DNA of 13,325 nucleotides, taken from Ferroglobus sp. GTDB lineage: Archaea; Halobacteriota; Archaeoglobi; Archaeoglobales; Archaeoglobaceae. A program made the position numbers and the translations under genes. This document shows, one piece after another, positions 6,038 to 11,908 of this stretch (position 1 is the first letter of the stretch; each line of letters opens with the position of its first letter). The stretch is taken from contig WAJX01000062.1 in the NCBI GenBank assembly GCA_015523665.1, positions 1 through 13,325 on the forward strand, read 5' to 3'. Below the pieces are notes generated by a model. The model was not told the DNA's origin, did no database searches, and worked only from the letters and a program-made list of their open reading frames with translations.

Positions 6038-7696
6038 ATGTTTAGGTTTTTTAAAGAGGAAGTGAAGAGATCTCTCAATTGTGAGGAGAAATTTATAAGA
6101 GAAAGTGAACACTCTGATTTAACATCCACCATCTCTTTTAAGATTGCAAAAGAAAAAGGAGAAGATGCTAAGAAAATAGCTGAAAAACTCGTTTCAGAAA
6201 TAAAGACTAAAGGAGAATTCTCTTACATCGGAAAAGTTGAAGCTATTAATGGTTACATAAACTTCTTCGTGAATAATACATTTTTAGCTGAGACGATTAG
6301 AAGTATATTAAACAGAGATGAGGATTATGGTAGTCTTGACTTAAAGGGGGATGTTCTAATTGAACATACCTCTGCAAATCCAGACGGGCCTTTACATATC
6401 GGTCATTTGAGAAATTCTATAATTGGTGATACTTTAGCTAGAATTTTTAAAAAAGCTGGTTTTAACGTTGAAACACAGTATTATGTCAACGATATGGGGA
6501 GACAAACAGCAATAGCTGTGCTTGGAGTGAATAAATTTGGTTTGAGTGAAAAAAAGCCAGATCATGCTGTTGCTGAAGCTTATATTAGAATGAATGAAGA
6601 GTTAGAAAAGAATTCAGATTTAGAAAAGGAAATTGAAGAGATTATGAAGAGGTATGAAGATGGAGATGAGAATGTTATAAGACTTTTTAAAGATGTTGTT
6701 GAGAAAGTTCTTGAGGGTGTTATTGAAACTCTCAAAAATATAAACGTTCATCATGATAGTTTTGTATTAGAATCATACTTCGTAAGGAATGGATATGTGA
6801 ATAGGATTTTTGATATATTGGATAAGAATGGTATTTTAATTAAAAACGGTGCTTGGAAGATAGATGGAAGTAGATTACAGTTTGAGAAAGATGTAATATT
6901 GAGACGTGAGAATGGAACAACATTGTACATAACAAGAGATTTGGCGTATCACTTATGGAAAAATGAAAGATATCCAAGATTTATAAATATCCTTGGAGCG
7001 GATCATAAATTGATTGGAAAACAACTATCTGATATACTAAAGTTTATTGGATTGAAACCTCCTGAGATCGTATTTTTTGAGTTTGTATCACTACCAGAAG
7101 GATCTATGAGTACTAGAAGAGGAAAATTTATCTCTGCAGATGAGCTTATTGAGAAAACATTTGAAGAGGCTATGAAATTATTGAGAGATAGAGATATGGA
7201 TGAAAAAGAGAAAATCGCGAAAGCTGTTGCTGTTGGAGCATTAAGGTTCGATTTTGTAAAGATTGCTCCAGAAAAACATATGGTTTTTGATTGGAAAAAT
7301 GCATTAGATTTTGAAAGACAAACCGCAAGTTACATTCAATACAGTCATGCAAGAGCATGTAGTATTCTTAGAAAAGCTAATAGAAATGAAGAGATCACTA
7401 AAGATGAAGTTAGATTTAAGCCTGAACTCTGTACAGATGTTGAAAGAAAACATATAATACTTCTTTCAAAATTTTCATATATTATAGAGAGGGTTATAAA
7501 TGAGTTGAGACCAAACATTTTTGCTGAATATCTTATGAAAGTTGCATCGTCTTTTAATGATTTTTACAGAGATCATCCAGTTTTAAATGCTAAAGAAGAG
7601 ATTAGAATGCATAGATTGGCAATAGTTGATTCCACTAGGATTGTATTAAGAAACGGACTGGAGCTTTTGGGGATAGAAGCCTTGGAAAGAATGTGA
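6038..7696 (+). CDS. argS: Arginyl-tRNA synthetase
   Basis: This class I synthetase charges tRNA-Arg. Its 552 aa is normal for the family. The N-terminal additional domain, which contacts the tRNA D-loop, covers about residues 1-100. The HIGH motif is in HTSANPDGPLHIGHLRN (110-126; HIGH at 120-123). The KMSKS loop is replaced by MSTRRG (357-362), a deviation common in ArgRS. The C-terminal helical DALR anticodon-binding domain starts near YIQYSHARACSILRKA (about 428-443). The N-terminus and all class landmarks are complete. Start ATG 6038 follows a G-rich ribosome-binding region. It is separated from prf1 by 79 AT-rich bases and probably has its own promoter. A second stop codon follows directly in frame (TGA TGA). 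Confidence 0.96.
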   Translation: MFRFFKEEVKRSLNCEEKFIRESEHSDLTSTISFKIAKEKGEDAKKIAEKLVSEIKTKGEFSYIGKVEAINGYINFFVNNTFLAETIRSILNRDEDYGSLDLKGDVLIEHTSANPDGPLHIGHLRNSIIGDTLARIFKKAGFNVETQYYVNDMGRQTAIAVLGVNKFGLSEKKPDHAVAEAYIRMNEELEKNSDLEKEIEEIMKRYEDGDENVIRLFKDVVEKVLEGVIETLKNINVHHDSFVLESYFVRNGYVNRIFDILDKNGILIKNGAWKIDGSRLQFEKDVILRRENGTTLYITRDLAYHLWKNERYPRFINILGADHKLIGKQLSDILKFIGLKPPEIVFFEFVSLPEGSMSTRRGKFISADELIEKTFEEAMKLLRDRDMDEKEKIAKAVAVGALRFDFVKIAPEKHMVFDWKNALDFERQTASYIQYSHARACSILRKANRNEEITKDEVRFKPELCTDVERKHIILLSKFSYIIERVINELRPNIFAEYLMKVASSFNDFYRDHPVLNAKEEIRMHRLAIVDSTRIVLRNGLELLGIEALERM

Positions 7697-7700
7697 TGAT

Positions 7701-7730
7701 ATGGGGATAAGATGGGACAAGATAGGATAA
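7701..7730 (+). repeat. Three 10-bp purine-rich tandem units after argS
   Basis: Directly after the argS stop come ATGGGGATAA, GATGGGACAA and GATAGGATAA (7701-7710, 7711-7720, 7721-7730). They share an imperfect GGGATAA-like end and a strict 10-base period. The strand is almost free of pyrimidines here, unlike the AT-rich surroundings. It could be a 3'-UTR RNA element or a protein site; no function is known to me. Confidence 0.5.
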
Positions 7731-7749
7731 ATTTAGAACACATCTAGAC

Positions 7750-7768
7750 TTATTTTATTATTTTTATT
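7750..7768 (+). terminator. T-rich terminator of argS
   Basis: TTATTTTATTATTTTTATT on the coding strand, about 55 bases after the argS stop, fits the oligo-T terminators of archaea. A second T-rich stretch at 7789-7815 may back it up. The facing DUF2299-like gene ends at 7832, so the region separates convergent transcripts. Confidence 0.5.
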
Positions 7769-7831
7769 AATATAGATATAAATATTAATCTTTTTATTAT
7801 TTTAATTTTAATTTACAAATCTATAAAAATT

Positions 7832-8284
7832 TTATAAGTACATGTAATCCTCATCACCGCTTTCAAGTTCATATTTTGCACTCCAAATTATATATAATTT
7901 ACATTTAAAAACTTCTCTCAACAAATTCATTAATTTTGGTTTTGTAATCTCTTCATCGTAGATAATTCCTGTGAACTCTATTCTTTGGAGATCATCTGTG
8001 TCGGGAATCATTCTAAACTCTACATTTCTGAAGAGCAAGTCCATTTTCCATTTGTGAATAATCTCTCTCCTCTTTTTATATGGCAAGCTCTTTAAAGCTT
8101 TGTAATGGTTCTCTGACAAAACAATTACGCTAACAACTAATATGTAATCTTTACCAATAGGTTTTATGATCTCACACATCTGTTTTGAATTTTTTGGAAA
8201 TTCTACAACGTAATGCCAAACAGCATTTTCATCTGGGACTTCAGCTTTTAGTATCTCTTCTTCGATAAGCCATTCCCTCACCAT
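7832..8284 (-). CDS. DUF2299-like archaeal protein, function unknown
   Basis: A 150-aa soluble protein on the minus strand with no signal peptide or membrane segment. It begins with a helix (MVREWLIEEEILKAEVPDENA), followed by HYVVEFPKNSKQMCEIIKPIGKDYILVVSVIVL, where strands alternate with turns, then a helix and a second set of strands (about FRNVEFRMIPDTDDLQRIEFTGIIYDEE). This pattern agrees with the archaeal/bacterial family I recall as DUF2299, which resembles YbjN or type III chaperone folds, but I cannot confirm this without a profile search. No catalytic motif is apparent. It is divergent from the DUF99 gene, 34 bases apart. A TATA box placed 25-30 bases ahead of its ATG supports 8284 as a leaderless start. 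Confidence 0.62.
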   Translation of the reverse strand: MVREWLIEEEILKAEVPDENAVWHYVVEFPKNSKQMCEIIKPIGKDYILVVSVIVLSENHYKALKSLPYKKRREIIHKWKMDLLFRNVEFRMIPDTDDLQRIEFTGIIYDEEITKPKLMNLLREVFKCKLYIIWSAKYELESGDEDYMYL

Positions 8285-8318
8285 AAGTGTTTAATTAATC
8301 TAAAGGTATAAAAAGTCC
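8285..8318. promoter_or_regulatory. Compact divergent promoter, both mRNAs leaderless
   Basis: Only 34 bases lie between two divergent start codons. TATAAAAA (8308-8315), read on the minus strand as TTTTTATA, is centred about 27 bases from the minus-strand ATG at 8284. TTTAATTAATCTAAA (8290-8304) can serve the plus-strand ATG at 8319. Each element therefore points away from its own gene's far end and the two promoters interlock. Neither start has a Shine-Dalgarno. Confidence 0.6.
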
Positions 8319-8870
8319 ATGAAGTCTTGGAGATTTATCGGATTTGATGATAGCTTTAGAGGGGATGAATGTTATCTCGTTGGATGTATAACTGAAGGAG
8401 GTAGTTACGTTGAGGGATTTATAATTGAGAGGATATCTGTAGATGGATTTGACGTTACAGAAAAGATTGTGAGATCTATTTTAAAGTCGAAATTTAGGGA
8501 GCAGATAAAATGTATTTTTCTGGGCGGAATAACTTTTGGTGGGTTTAATATTGCAGATGTGGAAGAAATTAATAAAAAAACGGAGAAACCGGTTATAGTT
8601 TTAACGAGAAAGATGCCTGATTTTAAAAGTATAACTAATGCCCTAAAAAATGTTGATGATTATGATAGGAGAATGGAAATTATGAAAAAAGGTGGAGAGT
8701 TTGTTAAGATAGAAGACTCTCTCTACGCTCAGCTTAGAGGTTGCAATATTACTGAGGCTACAACTTACATAAATGCAGCCAGAGTCAAAGGTAATTTTCC
8801 AGAGGCTCTGAGAGTTGCCCATTTAGTTGCATCAGCAATAATACATGGAGAAAGCAAGGGTAGGGTTTAG
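8319..8870 (+). CDS. DUF99 (UPF0215) family protein
   Basis: A 183-aa archaeal protein of the DUF99 family, which is distantly related in fold to endonuclease V. Its activity is not established. Recognisable are the N-terminal FIGFDDS segment (about 6-12) with paired Asp, the CIFLGGITFGGFNIADVEEIN block in the middle, VIVLTRKMPDF just after it, and the C-terminal PEALRVAHLVASAIIHGESKGRV. These are the features I recall as most conserved in the family. Asp9-Asp10 and Asp79 (in NIADVEE) are candidates for metal binding, by analogy with endonuclease V. The ATG at 8319 opens directly on the conserved strand, so a leaderless start is likely. It converges with rtcA, whose stop codon is 100 bases downstream. 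A DNA or RNA repair role would suit the neighbour RtcA, but is inference. Confidence 0.88.
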   Translation: MKSWRFIGFDDSFRGDECYLVGCITEGGSYVEGFIIERISVDGFDVTEKIVRSILKSKFREQIKCIFLGGITFGGFNIADVEEINKKTEKPVIVLTRKMPDFKSITNALKNVDDYDRRMEIMKKGGEFVKIEDSLYAQLRGCNITEATTYINAARVKGNFPEALRVAHLVASAIIHGESKGRV

Positions 8871-8904
8871 GTAGTTGACTATGCTATTAGTTATGATTAA
8901 ATAA

Positions 8905-8928
8905 AATTAAATAAATTATGATTTAATT
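8905..8928. repeat. AT-only inverted repeat between convergent genes
   Basis: AATTAAAT (8905-8912) and ATTTAATT (8921-8928) are perfect inverted arms around 8 bases. It lies in the 100-base gap between the DUF99 and rtcA 3' ends and may aid termination. With only A and T in the arms, chance is a real possibility. Confidence 0.35.
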
Positions 8929-8970
8929 ATGGTATTGAAGTAACATTAAAGAATACGTATAACTAATCAA

Positions 8971-9975
8971 TTATAGTCCTTTTCCAGAGATAATTATCCT
9001 GTTGTTATTGAATTCGATGCATTTTCCAAAAAAGCTCTCTATAACGTATTTGTTACTTTCTACATGTTTTGTTATAACACTGGTAGTATATTCCGTCTTT
9101 CCATTAGCAACTGCTGAGAAAATCATAACTTGATCAGCCAGATGTCTATCAAAAGCTGATTGAGAGTTTAACTCTTCTATGAATGAATTCACGGCTTCTT
9201 CACCAACTTTTTCAGCCGGTTTTCCCCTCTCTCCTAACGAGGATGCTCCTTTGTATCCTCCCCAGATAGTTATTCCACTACCAGTTGATAGCTCTTTTAG
9301 CACCTCTGTTTTTATATCGCATTTTAATCCTAAATCTTCAATTACTCTTTCGACAACTCTTTTCTGCCTCTCAGCTACATGATATGGGAGATTCGAGCAA
9401 TGACTTACACCTTTAACAGTTTTAATTTCCTTTCTCTCAAACTTAAACCCCTTGAGCTTGGAAGGTTCAACTTTAACTAATACCTTACCACCACCCTTTG
9501 GATAATATCCTCTATTTAGCAGTTTTATCTCTAATTCAACTCCTAACTTCTCCAGAGCTCTCATCGTAACATTTTTGAAGTAATCAATTGTAGGGCTCCA
9601 GTTAACATCTGTTCCACCAATAATCTCAAATACACTCTCTTCATTCGCAAAAAGCACTGGAGGGAGTATTGTTTGAAGAATTAGGGTTATACTTCCAGCA
9701 GTACCGATATTTATCTTGTATCTCCCACCTCTAATCGTTTTAGGTTTAAAAACAACTCTCGTTGAACCCAGATTAGCGTTTTCAACCTCGGCTCTACTTA
9801 TCATTTTTGCTGACTCTATTCCTTTTAAATGTTGCATAGCAAGTCCTGGTTTTGGGCGATTTGCTCTTATATTAAACACTTCAACTTCTTCTCCAGTAAT
9901 ACATGCTAAAGCTATTGCTGTTCTTAAAATTTGACCACCACCTTCAGCGTAACTACCATCGATTTTTATCATCAA
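8971..9975 (-). CDS. rtcA: RNA 3'-terminal phosphate cyclase
   Basis: RtcA converts RNA 3'-phosphates into 2',3'-cyclic phosphates through an RtcA-AMP intermediate, and can also adenylylate 5' ends of nucleic acids. The 334-aa length is standard. Diagnostic segments are DGSYAEGGGQILRTAIAL (6-23), RANRPKPGLAMQHL (38-50), GTAGSITLILQ (91-101) and PKGGGKV (159-165). The catalytic histidine that takes AMP is His278 in FDRHLADQVMIF. Two adjacent ATGs (9975 and 9972) are possible starts. No good Shine-Dalgarno is seen, and a TATA-like TTTATTAAT (9994-10002, minus strand) would put transcription start near 9971-9975. The companion ligase RtcB and an RtcR regulator are not in the window. It is divergent from a small Cys-containing gene across 169 bases with several symmetric sites. 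Confidence 0.95.
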   Translation of the reverse strand: MMIKIDGSYAEGGGQILRTAIALACITGEEVEVFNIRANRPKPGLAMQHLKGIESAKMISRAEVENANLGSTRVVFKPKTIRGGRYKINIGTAGSITLILQTILPPVLFANEESVFEIIGGTDVNWSPTIDYFKNVTMRALEKLGVELEIKLLNRGYYPKGGGKVLVKVEPSKLKGFKFERKEIKTVKGVSHCSNLPYHVAERQKRVVERVIEDLGLKCDIKTEVLKELSTGSGITIWGGYKGASSLGERGKPAEKVGEEAVNSFIEELNSQSAFDRHLADQVMIFSAVANGKTEYTTSVITKHVESNKYVIESFFGKCIEFNNNRIIISGKGL

Positions 9976-9998
9976 TCTTCCTTCTTTTTTTAGATTAA

Positions 9999-10018
9999 TA
10001 AAGCTTAATGAAGCTTTA
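9999..10018. repeat. 8-bp inverted repeat overlapping the rtcA promoter
   Basis: TAAAGCTT (9999-10006) and AAGCTTTA (10011-10018) are perfect inverted arms around AATG. Because AAGCTT is itself a palindrome, the arms are also partly direct repeats. The site overlaps the likely rtcA TATA box, which is the right position for a repressor operator. Confidence 0.6.
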
Positions 10019-10066
10019 AATGGATTAGAAAGTTTATATCCTAATTAATTTTTAATCTTATTTTTA

Positions 10067-10078
10067 AACTTTAAAGTT
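10067..10078. repeat. 12-bp perfect palindrome
   Basis: AACTTTAAAGTT reads the same on both strands. It lies about 95 bases upstream of the rtcA start and 67 bases before the small gene at 10145, so it could be an activator or shared operator site. The core is AT-rich and may be chance. Confidence 0.5.
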
Positions 10079-10086
10079 GAGAGTGC

Positions 10087-10107
10087 ATACAGTTTATACA
10101 GTTGTAT
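10087..10107 (+). repeat. Repeated ATACAGTT with a palindromic second copy
   Basis: ATACAGTT occurs at 10087-10094 and 10096-10103, a 9-base period. The second copy continues into ATACAGTTGTAT (10096-10107), a dyad with 5-base arms around GT. It sits immediately upstream of the TATA box of the small gene, a place where archaeal activators bind. Confidence 0.55.
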
Positions 10108-10114
10108 CAAAAAA

Positions 10115-10123
10115 TTTTAAATA
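10115..10123 (+). promoter_or_regulatory. TATA box of the 50-codon gene
   Basis: TTTTAAATA follows a run of A residues that could act as a BRE. Its centre is about 26 bases before the ATG at 10145, predicting a leaderless transcript. This is the strongest external support that the short reading frame is a real gene. Confidence 0.55.
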
Positions 10124-10144
10124 AAAGTCAAACAAATTTGATGT

Positions 10145-10297
10145 ATGGAATGTGTCAATTGTGAAAATTATGTTATGAAGAATGACGAACGTTCGTGCAT
10201 TTGGTTCGAAACAAAGATCTCTTTGGTTTTTCCTGCTTGGAGGGATAAATTCAAAACTGGAGAGGTGAAGTTCAGAAAATGTGGGTTTGGCGATTAG
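10145..10297 (+). CDS. Small Cys-containing protein, function unknown
   Basis: A 50-codon frame starting at ATG 10145 and ending at TAG 10295-10297. The protein starts MECVNCENYVMKNDERSC, continues with IWFETKISLVFPAWRDKFK, and ends FRKCGFGD. Four cysteines (residues 3, 6, 18 and 47) form a CX2C, a single Cys and a late CG, a layout compatible with a small zinc or Fe-S site. I do not recognise a family. Reasons to believe it is coding are the correctly spaced TATA box for a leaderless start, a T-rich terminator directly after the stop, much higher G+C than the flanks, and varied codons ending in a compositionally sensible protein. An alternative out-of-frame ATG at 10141 closes quickly. It is divergent from rtcA and could be linked to it in regulation. 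Alternatively it could be an RNA gene or a gene remnant. Confidence 0.6.
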   Translation: MECVNCENYVMKNDERSCIWFETKISLVFPAWRDKFKTGEVKFRKCGFGD

Positions 10298-10300
10298 CAG

Positions 10301-10317
10301 TTTTATTTTTTATTATT
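10301..10317 (+). terminator. T-rich terminator after the small gene
   Basis: TTTTATTTTTTATTATT begins four bases after the TAG of the 50-codon gene. Such oligo-T stretches terminate archaeal transcription. A small dyad, TTTAGT-ct-ACTAAA (10323-10336), follows. Confidence 0.5.
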
Positions 10318-10392
10318 GATAATTTAGTCTACTAAAACTAATATATAATATAAAATATTATAATAAAAAATAAAGTTAAGTTAATAAATATA

Positions 10393-10539
10393 TTGCTAAA
10401 AAGAATAGATTATTTACTAAATAATAATAGACAAATAAAGTGCTGCATAATTATATTGATCACGAATCTTTGTTGGGGTTTAACGTATGAGGAAATTAAA
10501 AAATTTGTCAAACAATTTGCTGAAACTTCTGACAGTTGA
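10393..10539 (+). pseudogene. Weak 48-codon frame: gene remnant or small gene
   Basis: From TTG 10393 to TGA 10537-10539 one frame gives 48 codons. It reads LLKRIDYLLNNNRQIKCC, then IIILITNLCWGLTYEEIKKF, then VKQFAETSDS. The second half looks protein-like, with a hydrophobic strand, a short turn and an amphipathic helix, and its base composition is distinct from the very AT-rich flanks. There is no ATG or GTG start and no Shine-Dalgarno, so it is either a TTG-started small protein or the 3' remnant of a degraded gene. I do not recognise the family. It is not linked to the 50-codon gene, from which a terminator separates it. Confidence 0.35.
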
Positions 10540-10579
10540 TAAGTATTAAAATATAATAAAATAATTATAATTAAATATA

Positions 10580-10609
10580 ACTTTTATTTTTTAATTAATA
10601 AATAAAAGT
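10580..10609. repeat. 30-bp near-perfect palindrome upstream of thiL
   Basis: ACTTTTATTT (10580-10589) and AAATAAAAGT (10600-10609) are perfect 10-base inverted arms. The 10-base centre, TTTAATTAAT, contains the palindrome TTAATTAA. Only one base pair of the whole 30-bp dyad is mismatched. It lies 40 bases after the weak 48-codon frame and about 100 before the predicted thiL transcription start, so it could be a hairpin terminator or a binding site. Confidence 0.65.
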
Positions 10610-10651
10610 GGAAAATAAAAATGATAATAATGTTCGACTACAACATAATAA

Positions 10652-10661
10652 CTTTTAAAAC
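10652..10661 (+). promoter_or_regulatory. Candidate TATA box of thiL
   Basis: CTTTTAAAAC would start transcription near 10684 and leave a leader of about 37 bases. Unlike most promoters in the window this one precedes a transcript with a Shine-Dalgarno. Confidence 0.45.
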
Positions 10662-10703
10662 AACGATTTAAGAATGGATAGAAAAGATAAAAACAAATAA
10701 AAA

Positions 10704-10708
10704 GGTGA
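10704..10708 (+). promoter_or_regulatory. Ribosome-binding site of thiL
   Basis: GGTGA, in AAAGGTGAAAT, lies 12 bases before ATG 10721. The spacing is a little long but the match to the archaeal 16S 3' end is good, and it supports this start. Confidence 0.6.
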
Positions 10709-10720
10709 AATAAAAAATAT

Positions 10721-11677
10721 ATGGAATCTGAAATAATAGAACTTTTTAAGAATCGAATTAAAAGAAGAATAAATATAGGAGATGATGCTGGATATTTTTA
10801 CTCTGATAAAACTGGCGAGTGGGTTGTAATAGCTAATGATATGCTTATAAGTTCAACGGATATTCCAGATATTTTAGGAGCAGAAGATGTAGGCTTTAAA
10901 ATTGTAACGATGAACGTCAGTGATGTTGTTGCAATGGGTGCAAAACCGACTCATTTCTCATTTTCTATAGGATTTCCAAAATATACTGATTTGGATTATT
11001 TAGAAAGAATCGCAAATGGGATTGATGAAGCTCTTAAAGAATATGATATGTTTTTGATAGCAGCAGATACGAATGAAGCTTTAGAATTAATAATTGATGG
11101 CATAGCTATAGGATTCTCAAAACGACTCCTATTGAGAGATAATGCAAAGGTTGGAGATTTAGTATGCATAACCGGAGATGTTGGGAGGGTTTTAGCTGCT
11201 CTTATCCTTTATAAAAGAGGTGAGATTGAAAGTTATCCTGAACTTCTCAAAAAACTTTGCAAACCGTTTGCGAGAGTTTATGAAGGTATTACACTATCAA
11301 AATTTGCTAACTCGGCGATAGATGTTAGTGATGGAATTAGTAAAGAGTTAAATGCTATCGCGAGAGCAAGTAATGTGAGAATAGTTATAGATGCAAAAAA
11401 AATTCCTATAGAAAATGTAGTGTTTGAAGTTTCAGAATATTTAAAACTCGATCCAATCGATATAGCTCTAAGCTCTGGAGAAGAATTTGAATTACTCTTT
11501 ACAATTCCAGCTAAGCTCATCCATAAATTAAATTTTGATTTTAATGTGATTGGAAGAGTGGAAAGAGGTGATGGGGTGTATTTAGAGAGAAATGGTGAGA
11601 TGAGTATAATATCAGAAACTGGATGGGAACATTTCTCCGATATGTATCGGGATATGATAAATTCTAACAAAAATTAA
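10721..11677 (+). CDS. thiL: Thiamine-monophosphate kinase
   Basis: ThiL phosphorylates thiamine monophosphate with ATP to give thiamine diphosphate, the last step of the salvage and de novo routes. The protein has 318 aa, normal for the family, and belongs to the PurM/AIR-synthase superfamily. Visible landmarks are INIGDD (18-22), the Mg and ATP-binding NDML (39-42), MNVSDVVAMGAKPTH (64-78), the loop AADTNEA (114-120) where many relatives have GGDT, GDLVCITGDVG (145-155), and DVSDGIS (201-207). The replacement of the GG of GGDT by AA is unusual but keeps the Asp-Thr. All other key acidic residues are present. Start ATG 10721 is supported by the GGTGA site. No thiamine biosynthetic neighbour is seen, and it appears to be transcribed alone. 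Confidence 0.95.
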   Translation: MESEIIELFKNRIKRRINIGDDAGYFYSDKTGEWVVIANDMLISSTDIPDILGAEDVGFKIVTMNVSDVVAMGAKPTHFSFSIGFPKYTDLDYLERIANGIDEALKEYDMFLIAADTNEALELIIDGIAIGFSKRLLLRDNAKVGDLVCITGDVGRVLAALILYKRGEIESYPELLKKLCKPFARVYEGITLSKFANSAIDVSDGISKELNAIARASNVRIVIDAKKIPIENVVFEVSEYLKLDPIDIALSSGEEFELLFTIPAKLIHKLNFDFNVIGRVERGDGVYLERNGEMSIISETGWEHFSDMYRDMINSNKN

Positions 11678-11908
11678 TAATAATTATATTTTTTATAAAA
11701 TAAAAATTTTGAATATATTATATTTAAATATTATATGATATAACTAATGTTAATTGGTAATAGTTATTTATAAATTTTGTAAAAATGTTGTATATGGTCA
11801 TACGGATATCTCAATCCTTATAATATAGCATATATTATATATTTAATTAATTTCACAAAGTTAAATATTGTCCAAAAATCTTTTGTACTAAATCCGCAAA
11901 TAATTTTT
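11678..11908. other. 231-base AT-rich gap before the mercuric-reductase-like gene
   Basis: The gap starts with T-rich DNA (about 11690-11712) suited to ending the thiL transcript. An interrupted dyad, ATAACTA (11740-11746) and TAGTTAT (11761-11767), lies in the middle. Near the downstream gene, TTAAATATT (11861-11869) could be a TATA box with transcription start near 11891, leaving about 18 leader bases without a Shine-Dalgarno. No open frame or RNA gene is apparent, and no bacterial MerR-type operator spacing is recognised. Confidence 0.5.
11740..11767. repeat. Interrupted dyad upstream of the mercuric-reductase-like gene
   Basis: Seven-base perfect inverted arms (ATAACTA and TAGTTAT) are separated by 14 bases. 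The size suits a dimeric regulator, but the site is about 120 bases upstream of the likely transcription start and the arms are AT-rich. Confidence 0.4.

Larger units (their letters stand above)
9976..10144. promoter_or_regulatory. Divergent control region between rtcA and a small gene
   Basis: This AT-rich 169-base stretch separates two outward-facing genes. It holds minus-strand TATA candidates for rtcA (9994-10002 and 10011-10020), a plus-strand TATA for the small gene (10115-10123) and three dyad-symmetric sites. I find no open reading frame worth calling in it. Confidence 0.5.
10298..10720. other. 423-base AT-rich region upstream of thiL
   Basis: This is the longest stretch without a confident gene. 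Most of it is simple A/T sequence. It contains a terminator, a weak 48-codon frame (10393-10539) that stands out as an island of higher G+C, a 30-bp near-palindrome (10580-10609), and the thiL promoter and ribosome-binding site. I see no tRNA, no origin-recognition-box-like sequence and no transposon ends. No recognisable thiamine (TPP) riboswitch is present before thiL. Confidence 0.6.

Noticed and set aside
10680..10720. Possible TPP riboswitch before thiL
   Set aside because: The leader is only about 37 bases and none of the conserved TPP riboswitch segments are present.
10298..10720. Replication origin in the AT-rich gap
   Set aside because: No origin-recognition-box-like repeats and no orc1/cdc6 gene in the window; AT richness alone is not evidence.
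11278..11670. 130-codon open frame on the minus strand opposite thiL
   Set aside because: It lies wholly antisense to a clear thiL gene. Its Ser/Leu/Ile-rich composition is what the reverse complement of such a gene gives, and it has no promoter or ribosome-binding site of its own.
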